Source of the DNA: CAZUMH01 sp964621645
Lineage (GTDB): Bacteria > Zhuqueibacterota > QNDG01 > JAGLOF01
Length of the DNA: 34,348 nt
Assembly (NCBI GenBank): GCA_964621645.1
Contig: CAZUMH010000028.1
Coordinates: 1 to 34,348, forward strand
Direction of reading: 5' to 3'
The position numbers and the translations under genes were made by a program. Under the pieces are notes generated by a model. That model ran no database searches, was not told where the DNA came from, and was given only the letters and a program-made list of their open reading frames with translations. Positions 24,241 through 32,028 of this stretch are shown piece after piece (position 1 is the stretch's first letter; every line of letters begins with the position of its first letter).

Positions 24241-25758
24241 TCAGACGCCCAGTTTTTCCCGTACCATTTCGGTTATGGTGCGAAAGTCCACTTTTCCCGT
24301 ACCCATTTTCGGCAGTTCATCGAAGACCATGAAGGAGCTGGGAATGGCAATGGGCGGCAGATCCTCTGACATCTTTTTGATTATGGCTTTATTATCCACT
24401 TTCTGGGTGACTACTGCCACCAGACGGGCTCCCTTATGCTGATCCGGCACATCCACAATACAACAAGTTACCTCATCCGGCAGGATATTTTGCAGCACGG
24501 TCTCCGTACGCACCAAAGAAACCATCTCTCCGCCGATTTTAACGAAGCGCTTCAAACGGCCCCGGTGCCACAGGAACCCGTCCTCGTCCATCAGGCCCAT
24601 GTCACCCGTGTCATACCAGCCGTCCTTGATACGCAGAGATGTCTCTTCGAAATCGCCGTAGTATCCTTTCATCACCAGGTCACCCTTAACGAGAATCTTC
24701 CCTTCCTGTCCCGGTCCCAGTTCCTCTCCTGTTTCCACGTCAGTAATGCGAACCTTGACACTGGGAAGCAGCGGGCCGATGCTGCCGGGTTTATTGGCGT
24801 CCGGCCGGTTAACCGAGACTACGGGACTGGTCTCGGTGGCGCCATAGCCTTCCAGAAGTTCCAGGTTCTGTTTTTTCCTGAAGGCCTCCCGCAGCTGATC
24901 AGGCGTTTTATCGGCTCCGGCCACGGCCAGTCTAATGGTGGCGAAATCACCCGGCTCTGATTCCCGCAGGTATCCCGAGAAAAAAATGGGCGTGCCGGCG
25001 ATCATGGTGATTTTCTCTTCTCTGATTATCTTGGGGATTGTCTTGTAATCCAGAGGATTGGCATAGGTGACGGAGGTCATGCCCTGGGTCAGCGGCAGCC
25101 AGAAGTTGATATTGTGGCCGAAAACATGGAAGAGAGGGAGGATCGACATGATTGTATCTTCCTGGCTGAGGTGCATACAGGCCATGATATCTTCGACATT
25201 GGAGCCGAAATTCCGGTGAGTAAGCTGGACCGCCTTAGGTTCTTTCTCACTGCCGCTGGTAAAGAGAATGGTGGCGTTGTCATCGATTGTGGCTTTGGGA
25301 AGAGACCCTATGATAACTCCGGCCGGCATCAGTGATTTGAGGGCCGCGCCAAGCTTTTCTCCTGTGCCGATAGATTCCATGATATCTTCGATCAATACCA
25401 TCCCGGGAACCATCTCGCATTTGATCTTTTCCAGCAGCGCCTTGGAGGTGATAATCGTCTTGAAACCGATCTTGTGCTGGGCATAACGGCAATTGTCGGC
25501 CGCCTTGGTTGAGTAGTTGATCATCACCGGTGTCTTGCCGCACATAAGCATCCCGATTATGGTGAGCATGCTTCCCGCGGAAGTCGGGATCATCACTCCA
25601 ATATTGGCTTCGTCATACTTTTTGAATTTCCCGGCAAGAATAATCGAGGCGATAAGCGCTTTGCTGTAGGGGACATCCTTCCCGGTGGTCTTGTCCTTAA
25701 TGGCAAGCTTCTTGCCCATTTTCTTGGCTACTCTGATAAATTGATGGTGTAAAATCAT
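24241..25758 (-). CDS. Aas-like AMP-dependent acyl-activating enzyme (acyl-ACP/CoA synthetase)
   Basis: ANL-superfamily ligase of 505 residues that forms acyl-adenylate and transfers the acyl group to ACP or CoA. Motif A3-like ILFTSGSEKEPKAVQLTHRN (about 170-189), YGATE (about 303-307), the A7/A8 hinge YDTGDMG...WHRGRLKRFVKIGGEMVS (about 390-415) and the C-terminal catalytic lysine in MGTGKVDFRT are visible. The SGSEKEPKAV form of the P-loop is that of the synthetase half of E. coli Aas (2-acylglycerophosphoethanolamine acyltransferase/acyl-ACP synthetase), but the acyltransferase half is absent. GGGAGGGAG precedes the ATG. It follows the reductase gene by 68 bp and is probably co-transcribed. 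Chain length and carrier are not shown by the sequence. Confidence 0.88.
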   Translation of the reverse strand: MILHHQFIRVAKKMGKKLAIKDKTTGKDVPYSKALIASIILAGKFKKYDEANIGVMIPTSAGSMLTIIGMLMCGKTPVMINYSTKAADNCRYAQHKIGFKTIITSKALLEKIKCEMVPGMVLIEDIMESIGTGEKLGAALKSLMPAGVIIGSLPKATIDDNATILFTSGSEKEPKAVQLTHRNFGSNVEDIMACMHLSQEDTIMSILPLFHVFGHNINFWLPLTQGMTSVTYANPLDYKTIPKIIREEKITMIAGTPIFFSGYLRESEPGDFATIRLAVAGADKTPDQLREAFRKKQNLELLEGYGATETSPVVSVNRPDANKPGSIGPLLPSVKVRITDVETGEELGPGQEGKILVKGDLVMKGYYGDFEETSLRIKDGWYDTGDMGLMDEDGFLWHRGRLKRFVKIGGEMVSLVRTETVLQNILPDEVTCCIVDVPDQHKGARLVAVVTQKVDNKAIIKKMSEDLPPIAIPSSFMVFDELPKMGTGKVDFRTITEMVREKLGV

Positions 25759-25826
25759 GCTATCTCCCTCCCATGCTGGATAAATGTTTCTATTCCTTTG
25801 AAGGATTTATTCAACTCTCATCAGGT

Positions 25827-26960
25827 TCATGGCCGGGGGACTTCATCAATCCGGTACATGACCTTCCGCTGCCGCTGGTAGGTAAGCAGTTCCTTGAAAC
25901 AGGCAGGTTCGGCTCCCACATATTCCGGCGGGCTGATGCCCGGTCTGCGGTAGGTCCCCTTCAGCACCAGCCTGGCCGTCCCGGTGCAGGGATAGCCGGT
26001 AGTGCGGGCCATGGAGGAAAGTCCACTCTCGGGATCGTATTCGTCATAAAGCCGGCAAAGCACCCGGAGGGGCTTGCCGTTACGCTGCCCTTCGATCTCG
26101 ATGCGCATCACGGTAAATTCAGCCTCATCCTTTTCCAGTTTCCAGATGGGGAAGAGAAGGCGGGTGGTCAGGTCCAGCGGACGTACTGAAGCGCCGTTGA
26201 CATCCATGGGGTCCTCTTTAAAGAAACCGCTTTCCCTCAGAATCCGCATTTTCTCGATGTGGCCCGGATAGCGAAGCGTCTTTTCAATCATATCGGGTGC
26301 TTTCATGGTATGCAGCAGGGACCGCAGTCCGTCTGTATTGAAGGCTTCCAGGGTGCCGATTCCTTCAAAATCGATTAATTCCGGATCGGACAGGGCCGGT
26401 TTGACGACCAGTCGGCCCTGCTCGCGAAAGCGGGCCGGACGGGTATACTCGGCAATGACATCTATGGGAGAAAAGGGAGCCTTGTATTCATAGGGCCAGA
26501 CACGTGTTTTAGGCAGGCCGCCTACCAGACAGCGGAAGGATTGGACTTCCATGGTGGTGTTGTAATACCCCATCATGATATTACTCATGCCCGGGGCCAC
26601 TCCACAATCCGTTACCACTGTTACTCCCTTTTCTCGGGCCAGATCGTCCAGAAGAAAGGGATCCTCTTCGAAAAAGGATATGTCAACCATATTTTTGCCG
26701 GCTTCGATAACCGTTTTAACGGTATTAAAACCCATGGAGCCGGGTACGGCGCCGATTACCAGGTCAGCTTTTTCAACTATGTTCCCTACGGTTTTTTTGT
26801 CGCCCAGGTCTGCCTGGACCGTCTGCATTTTCCCTTGCTGCTGCAGCCGGGAGAGCCGTTCCTTGTCGAGATCCGCAACCACCAAATCAAAATCATCACA
26901 GAGATCCCTGGCCATGGCGCTGCCCACCATCCCTGTACCCAACAAAACAATTTTTTGCAT
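25827..26960 (-). CDS. Saccharopine dehydrogenase family protein (lysine-dehydrogenase-like)
   Basis: NAD(P)-dependent oxidoreductase of 377 residues. The N-terminal Rossmann motif GTGMVGSA (residues 8-15) and VVADLDKERL are followed by the DCGVAPGMSN segment characteristic of the saccharopine dehydrogenase/L-lysine 6-dehydrogenase group, and the catalytic domain carries WPYEYKAPFSPIDVIAEYTRPAR. Length matches bacterial L-lysine 6-dehydrogenase (about 370-390). The true substrate (lysine, saccharopine, carboxynorspermidine) is not decided by the sequence. AGGAGG lies 5 bases before the ATG. It is at the head of a possible unit with the Aas-like gene. Confidence 0.85.
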   Translation of the reverse strand: MQKIVLLGTGMVGSAMARDLCDDFDLVVADLDKERLSRLQQQGKMQTVQADLGDKKTVGNIVEKADLVIGAVPGSMGFNTVKTVIEAGKNMVDISFFEEDPFLLDDLAREKGVTVVTDCGVAPGMSNIMMGYYNTTMEVQSFRCLVGGLPKTRVWPYEYKAPFSPIDVIAEYTRPARFREQGRLVVKPALSDPELIDFEGIGTLEAFNTDGLRSLLHTMKAPDMIEKTLRYPGHIEKMRILRESGFFKEDPMDVNGASVRPLDLTTRLLFPIWKLEKDEAEFTVMRIEIEGQRNGKPLRVLCRLYDEYDPESGLSSMARTTGYPCTGTARLVLKGTYRRPGISPPEYVGAEPACFKELLTYQRQRKVMYRIDEVPRP

Positions 26961-27288
26961 CCGGTCCTCCTGTTATCCTATCCCTCTAAACGGTTATTCT
27001 TGTTAAAGCCTCCTGGGTGTCTCATTGCCGCTAATTTGCCGTATCCCCCTGGCCCTGAGACAGAGTATTCACCTTATCAGGGAGTACCGAAAAACGGCAG
27101 ACTGCCCTGTAAAGGGTAAACGTTCAATTGAAATGATTATTCCGAATGTCAGATTTGCTCAATACCGTTCCAGCTGAAAGCAGAGCGGGCGATCGGTACC
27201 GGAAGATAAAAACACCGCTCCGGAAAGAACGGTCAGCGCCGGTTCCGGTTTTTATCCCGCCTTTAACCGGCATAAAGGCGGGGCCGGC
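26961..27288. other. Gene-free stretch between two minus-strand genes
   Basis: No convincing coding sequence. The right part is rich in CCGG-type inverted repeats: CCGGAA (about 27221-27226) and TTCCGG (27243-27248) followed by TTTTT on the plus strand, then the strong hairpin at 27256-27282. The left part holds the ribosome-binding site of the reductase gene. No clear promoter was found for that gene. Confidence 0.4.
27256..27282 (-). other. Perfect 10-bp hairpin after the 71-residue ORF
   Basis: CCCGCCTTTA and TAAAGGCGGG pair perfectly around a 7-base loop. It starts 6 bp past the stop codon of the small minus-strand gene. On the minus strand it is followed by ATAAAAA, not T's, so it is not a standard intrinsic terminator and may protect the mRNA 3' end. 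Confidence 0.5.
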
Positions 27289-27504
27289 CTATTTGTCGGA
27301 GTCGTCGTAATCCAGACTTCGGACGCGTTTGGGGACTACCCGCCTGCCGTCTCCGCCCAGCACGATGAGCTTCCCCTTGTGCTTTCCTTTGGTGATGCGG
27401 CGCAGAAAACGACCCGAATGAAGGGCGCCGTTTTCATCAAAATAGTGGACCACCCGGGGAACCGTATCAAAAAGCTCCATCTGCTGTGAAGGTTTTTCTG
27501 TCAA
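27289..27504 (-). CDS. Small conserved-looking protein of unknown function, 71 residues
   Basis: I do not recognise this protein. It is basic in its second half, with a VVHYFDENGALHSGRF segment, then ITKGKHKGKLIVLG and VVPKRVRSLDYDD; the mix of beta-forming residues and Lys/Arg suggests a small beta-barrel-like nucleic-acid binder, which is inference only. Start is TTG at 27504; an ATG at 27480 (MELFDTVPR) is an alternative, and neither has a strong ribosome-binding site. A good promoter (27540-27568) points at it and a hairpin follows its stop, which supports a real, separately transcribed gene. It is divergent from hsp20. Confidence 0.55.
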   Translation of the reverse strand: MTEKPSQQMELFDTVPRVVHYFDENGALHSGRFLRRITKGKHKGKLIVLGGDGRRVVPKRVRSLDYDDSDK

Positions 27505-27539
27505 TAAGAAATGGCCGAAATTTATGAATTTGATAGATA

Positions 27540-27568
27540 AATATACCGTTTATTTCTTTCAATTTCAA
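27540..27568 (-). promoter_or_regulatory. Sigma-70-like promoter for the 71-residue ORF
   Basis: On the minus strand TTGAAA (27568-27563) and TATATT (27545-27540) are spaced by 17 bases. The expected start near 27533 leaves a leader of about 30 bases before TTG 27504. Confidence 0.6.
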
Positions 27569-27594
27569 CCCCGAAAAGAGATTTATTTTTATCC

Positions 27595-27623
27595 TTGATT
27601 TTGCCCTTTTTTTATACTAACAT
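27595..27623 (+). promoter_or_regulatory. Promoter region of hsp20-lon
   Basis: Two readings are possible: TTGATT (27595-27600) with TAACAT (27618-27623) at 17-base spacing, or a strong -10 TATACT at 27613-27618 with a poor -35. The 12-base ATCCTTGATTTT at 27591-27602 is shared with the thpR-recA promoter. No CIRCE or HspR-type site is seen. Confidence 0.45.
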
Positions 27624-27626
27624 AGT

Positions 27627-27699
27627 ACTCTTAAAAGGGTGAAAATCCGTGGCGATGAAACGCTTTTTACTAATGTTGATTCACCGCGGGAAAAGGAGT
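27627..27699 (+). promoter_or_regulatory. Candidate RNA thermometer in the hsp20 leader
   Basis: ACTCTT (27627-27632) can pair with AGGAGT (27694-27699), which includes the hsp20 ribosome-binding site; an inner stem GGTGAA/TTCACC (27638-27643 with 27680-27685) and a small GGCG/CGCT hairpin would stabilise the fold. Short, imperfect pairing over the Shine-Dalgarno is what heat-labile thermometers show, but the fold is hand-drawn. Confidence 0.35.
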
Positions 27700-27703
27700 T
27701 TCT

Positions 27704-28153
27704 ATGGATGACATACGAGATTGGTTCGAAGAAGATTTGCTCGGCCCCCTGGACGAAGAGGTCGAATTCTTCTTCTCCAGCTTCTTCAGCTCTTCCTACC
27801 CTTCGGTGTACAAGGAAGAATTGTGCTGGAAACCGCCGACCGATGTCTATGAAACTGAAAGCAGTTTCGTGGTTACCATGGAACTGGGTCAGATGAAGTC
27901 GGAGGAAATATCCATAACATTTGAGCGGGGAGTCCTGTATATCCGCGGTATTCGTCAGGCCATTCCGCCCATGGAGCAGCGGCATTACCACAAGATGGAG
28001 ATAAATTACGGACCGTTTGAGCGCCGTATCGCTGTCTCGGCCGATGTTGATATCGAAAATTTGAGTGCAGATTATCGTGACGGCTTTCTGGAAATTCGCC
28101 TGCCCAAGGTTCAGAAGAATTCCGGTAAAGCGTATGATATCAAGGTGGAATAA
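27704..28153 (+). CDS. Small heat-shock protein, Hsp20/alpha-crystallin family
   Basis: ATP-independent holdase chaperone of 149 residues in the cytoplasm. An acidic, Phe-rich N-terminal arm (EEVEFFFSSFF) leads into the alpha-crystallin domain: PPTDVYETESSFVVTMELGQM (start of the sandwich), ISITFERGVLYIRGIR, then YGPFERRIAVSADVD and the family end motif YRDGFLEIRLPK (the GxLxI/V pattern). AAAGGAG lies 7 bases before the ATG. Only 3 bp separate it from lon, so chaperone and protease are made together. Confidence 0.95.
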   Translation: MDDIRDWFEEDLLGPLDEEVEFFFSSFFSSSYPSVYKEELCWKPPTDVYETESSFVVTMELGQMKSEEISITFERGVLYIRGIRQAIPPMEQRHYHKMEINYGPFERRIAVSADVDIENLSADYRDGFLEIRLPKVQKNSGKAYDIKVE

Positions 28154-28156
28154 CGG

Positions 28157-30556
28157 ATGATGGACGGATCGGATAATAATCAAATTTTTCAACCCGGAGA
28201 TTTCGGAGAACCCCCGGATATACCGGAGGAACTTCCTGTCTTACCAGTTGCCAATATACTGATATTTCCCTATGTTGTGGCCCCCCTTGTGATCACCGAT
28301 CAAGCCCGCATGGCAATGATAAATGACGCTCTTACCGATAGAAAGATAGTCGGCCTTTTCGCATTGAAGGATAAGGATCAGAAGGCCACCAGAGACAACC
28401 TTTATGACGTTGGCACGGCGGTGCTGATTCTGAAAATGTTTCGCATACCGGACGGCAATATGGGCCTGCTCATCCAGGGACTTTCCCGCATCAGGCTGGA
28501 AGATCTCAGTGAAGACCACGGACATCTGCGCGGTAAGGTGGCTCTCATTCCGGAAGACAAGGGAGAGGGTGTAAAAATCGAGGCCCTGATGCGGGAAGTG
28601 GGTGAAATTTTCCAGGAGATCGTGAATCTTTCGCCATTTCTGCCTGATGAACTAATCGGGGTGGTGAACAATATTGAGAATCCGGGCCGGCTTGCGGACC
28701 TCATCGCCTCCAATCTCAAGATCGATCTGACTCAGCGGCAGGCTATCCTCTCCAGTTTGAATGTGGAAGACCGGCTGGTCAAGCTGCTGGTCCTCTTGAA
28801 TCGGGAACTGGAATTGTTAAAACTGGGCAGCAAGATCCAGTCGGAAGTGAAAAGCAAGATAGAGGAGGGGCAGAAAGAGTTTTTCCTGCGGGAACAGATG
28901 AAGGCCATCCAGAAGGAACTGGGAGATCAGGATGAGACCGCAGAAATAGAAGAACTGAAAGAAAAAATCGAAGCGGCGGAGATGCCCCAGGAAGCAAGGG
29001 AACAGGCTGAAAAAGAGCTGGAGCGCCTCTCCCGCATGCCTCCCCAGGCCGCTGAATATACCGTCAGCCGTACCTACCTTGACTGGCTCATTGGACTGCC
29101 CTGGAGCCGGTCCACCGATGATAATATTGATCTGGAAGAGGCCAAACGCATCCTCAACGAGGATCACTATGACCTGAAGGACGTGAAAGACCGCATCCTG
29201 GAATTCCTGGCGGTGCGGAAATTGAAACAGTCCTCCAAGGGCCCTATCCTTTGTTTTGTGGGTCCCCCGGGAGTCGGCAAGACTTCGCTTGGTAAATCCA
29301 TCGCCCGGGCCATGGGCCGCAAGTTCGTCCGTTATTCCCTGGGAGGGATGAGGGATGAGGCAGAGATCAGGGGGCACCGACGCACGTATATCGGCTCCCT
29401 TCCCGGCCGTATCATCCAGGGGATCAAGCGGGTCGAATCCAACAATCCCGTTTTTATGCTGGATGAGATCGATAAAGTCGGAACCGATTTTCGCGGCGAT
29501 CCCGCCTCCGCGTTGCTCGAAGTGCTCGACCCGGAACAGAATGATTCATTCTCCGATCATTATCTGGAAGTGCAATTCGATCTTTCCAAAGTGATGTTCA
29601 TTACCACGGCCAACGTGCTGGACACGATCCCCCAGCCCCTCTTGGACCGGATGGAAGTGATCCGCATTCCGGGGTACATCATGGAGGACAAGGTCGAAAT
29701 CGCCCGCAAGTATCTTATCCCCCGTCAAAAAACAGAGAACGGTCTTAAAAACAGACAGATCAGTTTTCCGGTGAAATCGGTGCGCCGGATCATCTCGGAA
29801 TACACCCGTGAGGCCGGAGTCCGCAATCTGGAGCGGGAAATCGGTTCCTGCTGCCGCAAAGTGGCCCGGGCCGTTGCAGAGGGGAAGAGTGAAAAAATAA
29901 TCGTCACTCCCGAGAAAGTCCAGGAATTTCTCGGGCCCCACAGATTCATCTCGGAAATCGCCGAGCGGGAGAACCGTATCGGCGTCGCCACCGGTTTGGC
30001 CTGGACCCCGGTTGGCGGTGTCATCCTCTTTGTGGAAGCGACCACCATGCCTGGAAAACAGGGGCTGGTACTCACCGGTCAGCTGGGTGATGTGATGAAA
30101 GAATCGGCCCAGGCCGCCCTTTCCTATTTTCGCAGCCGGTCCGATGATTGGGAGGTACCGGTAGATTATTTTTCCACCCATGATATTCATGTCCACATCC
30201 CCGAGGGAGCCACGCCCAAAGACGGTCCCTCGGCGGGCGTTACCCTGGCTACGGCGCTTATCTCTCTGGTGACCTGCAGGCCGGTGCGGCATACGTTCGC
30301 CATGACGGGAGAGATTACCCTGCAGGGCAAAGTGCTGCCGGTGGGGGGCATAAAAGAGAAGTCTCTGGCGGCGCTGCGGGCCGGCCTTAAACAGGTAATC
30401 ATTCCTCGTCAAAATGAAAAGGATCTGGTGGAGATTCCGGAAAACGTCCGTTCCAAGATCACCTTTCATCTGGTGGATCGGATAGATGAGGTCCTCGACC
30501 TGGTACTGGTAAATCATAAAGTGAGAAGATCAAAATCTTCTTCACAGAAGAAATAA
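28157..30556 (+). CDS. lon: ATP-dependent protease La (Lon)
   Basis: AAA+ serine protease degrading misfolded and regulatory proteins. The 799-residue protein holds the N-terminal LON substrate-binding domain (about 20-215), a coiled coil (about 220-300, QKEFFLREQMKAIQKELG), the AAA+ module with Walker A GPPGVGKT at 369-376 and Walker B FMLDEIDK, and the C-terminal protease domain with the Ser-Lys dyad S692 (DGPSAG) and K735 (GGIKEK). Length and order are typical of bacterial LonA. It follows hsp20 after 3 bp. The C-terminal tail ends in a Ser/Lys-rich stretch. Confidence 0.98.
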   Translation: MMDGSDNNQIFQPGDFGEPPDIPEELPVLPVANILIFPYVVAPLVITDQARMAMINDALTDRKIVGLFALKDKDQKATRDNLYDVGTAVLILKMFRIPDGNMGLLIQGLSRIRLEDLSEDHGHLRGKVALIPEDKGEGVKIEALMREVGEIFQEIVNLSPFLPDELIGVVNNIENPGRLADLIASNLKIDLTQRQAILSSLNVEDRLVKLLVLLNRELELLKLGSKIQSEVKSKIEEGQKEFFLREQMKAIQKELGDQDETAEIEELKEKIEAAEMPQEAREQAEKELERLSRMPPQAAEYTVSRTYLDWLIGLPWSRSTDDNIDLEEAKRILNEDHYDLKDVKDRILEFLAVRKLKQSSKGPILCFVGPPGVGKTSLGKSIARAMGRKFVRYSLGGMRDEAEIRGHRRTYIGSLPGRIIQGIKRVESNNPVFMLDEIDKVGTDFRGDPASALLEVLDPEQNDSFSDHYLEVQFDLSKVMFITTANVLDTIPQPLLDRMEVIRIPGYIMEDKVEIARKYLIPRQKTENGLKNRQISFPVKSVRRIISEYTREAGVRNLEREIGSCCRKVARAVAEGKSEKIIVTPEKVQEFLGPHRFISEIAERENRIGVATGLAWTPVGGVILFVEATTMPGKQGLVLTGQLGDVMKESAQAALSYFRSRSDDWEVPVDYFSTHDIHVHIPEGATPKDGPSAGVTLATALISLVTCRPVRHTFAMTGEITLQGKVLPVGGIKEKSLAALRAGLKQVIIPRQNEKDLVEIPENVRSKITFHLVDRIDEVLDLVLVNHKVRRSKSSSQKK

Positions 30557-30717
30557 TCGGGACTCTCACTGAGAAAAATATCGGATAAGCCGACGATGTC
30601 AAGGTATTACAGAAAACAACTGTGGGTTCGCTGGGTGCAGGGATTTCAATAGAATTCACTCCCAACAGGCTGTAACCTTTAAGAAAAACTCACAGTATCG
30701 TCAAAGGAGTGTAGAAA

Positions 30718-32028
30718 ATGGAAAAGAAACGTGTAATCATCATGGGTGCTGCCGGAAGAGATTTCCACAACTTCAACATGTATTATCGAGACAATGAGGC
30801 CTATGACGTAGTCGCATTCACCGCTACTCAGATTCCCGACATCGAAGGCAGAAAATATCCGGCCTCTCTGGCCGGGAAACTATACCCGAACGGCATTCCT
30901 ATCCTGGCCGAGGATGAGATCGTCACCTTGATTAAAAAGCATCATGTGGATCAGGTTGTTTTCGCCTACAGTGACGTTTCCCACACCTACATCGGCCACA
31001 AGGCGGCCATCGCGAACGCGGCAGGCGCTGATTTCATTCTTATGGGCACAGAGAAAACCATGCTCAAAGCCAAAGTGCCGGTGATTGCAATCTGTGCCGT
31101 GCGGACCGGCTGCGGCAAGAGCCAGACTACCCGCCGGGTGAGCGAAATTCTGAAGAAAAAGGGAAAGAAGACCGTGGCCATCAGGCACCCCATGCCCTAC
31201 GGGGATCTGGCCAAGCAGGCGGTCCAGCGTTTCGAGAAGTATGAGGATTTAAAGAAGCATGACTGTACCATCGAGGAGATGGAAGAGTATGAACCTCATA
31301 TCGACAGAGGGACCATCGTCTATGCCGGCGTCGATTACGGAGCCATCCTTGAACAGGCTGAAAAAGAGGCGGATGTGATCCTCTGGGACGGCGGCAATAA
31401 TGATACTTCTTTTTACAAACCCGATAAACTTATCGTGGTGGTCGATCCCCACCGACCCGGACATGAACTCACGTATTATCCTGGCGAAACCAATTTGCGC
31501 AGCGCTGATGTGATCATCATTAACAAGATGGACACGGCCGACAGCGAGGGCATTAACAAGGTGCGGGAAAATATCAGGCTGGTCAATCCAACTGCCCAGG
31601 TAGTGGAAGCCGCATCTCCTCTTACGGTGGAAGATCCAAGCATTATTCAGGGGAAACGGGTCCTGGTCGTCGAGGATGGTCCCACACTTACCCACGGCGA
31701 GATGAAGTACGGCGCCGGCGTCGTCGCAGCACAGAAATTCGGAGCCGCCGAGATCGTCGATCCCCGGCCCTGGGTTAAGGGCACCATAGCCGAGACCTTC
31801 CGTAAATATCCGGGCATCGGTCCACTGCTCCCGGCTATGGGATACGGCTCCCAGCAGATTAAGGATCTACAGGCCACTATCGATGCCGTCGACTGTGATA
31901 CGGTGATTATCGGCACCCCTATCGATCTTAAGAAAATCGTGAAGATCAACAAACCCGCGGTGCGGGTGCAGTATAAGCTGCAGGAGATCGGAGAACCGAC
32001 ACTGGAAGATATCCTCAATGAGTTTTAA
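30718..32028 (+). CDS. Cyclic 2,3-diphosphoglycerate synthetase-like P-loop protein
   Basis: The 436-residue protein resembles the family of Methanothermus cyclic 2,3-diphosphoglycerate synthetase (cDPGS), which closes 2,3-diphosphoglycerate with ATP; many bacterial members have no tested function. Seen here: an N-terminal Rossmann-like region (RVIIMGAAGRDFHNFN), a P-loop VRTGCGKSQTTRR (G131-C-G-K134-S135), WDGGNND, an INKMD motif like GTPase G4, and a C-terminal IIGTPIDL. AAAGGAG lies 8 bases before the ATG. It overlaps the carbamate kinase gene by 11 bp, so the two proteins are made together. The 161-bp gap after lon holds no recognised promoter. Calling the product cDPG is by family name, not by evidence in the window. 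Confidence 0.8.
   Translation: MEKKRVIIMGAAGRDFHNFNMYYRDNEAYDVVAFTATQIPDIEGRKYPASLAGKLYPNGIPILAEDEIVTLIKKHHVDQVVFAYSDVSHTYIGHKAAIANAAGADFILMGTEKTMLKAKVPVIAICAVRTGCGKSQTTRRVSEILKKKGKKTVAIRHPMPYGDLAKQAVQRFEKYEDLKKHDCTIEEMEEYEPHIDRGTIVYAGVDYGAILEQAEKEADVILWDGGNNDTSFYKPDKLIVVVDPHRPGHELTYYPGETNLRSADVIIINKMDTADSEGINKVRENIRLVNPTAQVVEAASPLTVEDPSIIQGKRVLVVEDGPTLTHGEMKYGAGVVAAQKFGAAEIVDPRPWVKGTIAETFRKYPGIGPLLPAMGYGSQQIKDLQATIDAVDCDTVIIGTPIDLKKIVKINKPAVRVQYKLQEIGEPTLEDILNEF

Noticed and set aside
29546..30517. 323-residue minus-strand frame inside lon
   Set aside because: Antisense to the Lon AAA+ and protease domains; no family signal.
30557..30717. Possible riboswitch or leader before the cDPGS-like gene
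   Set aside because: I searched by eye for known riboswitch cores and found only a small TCGG/CCGA hairpin; nothing supports a named class.
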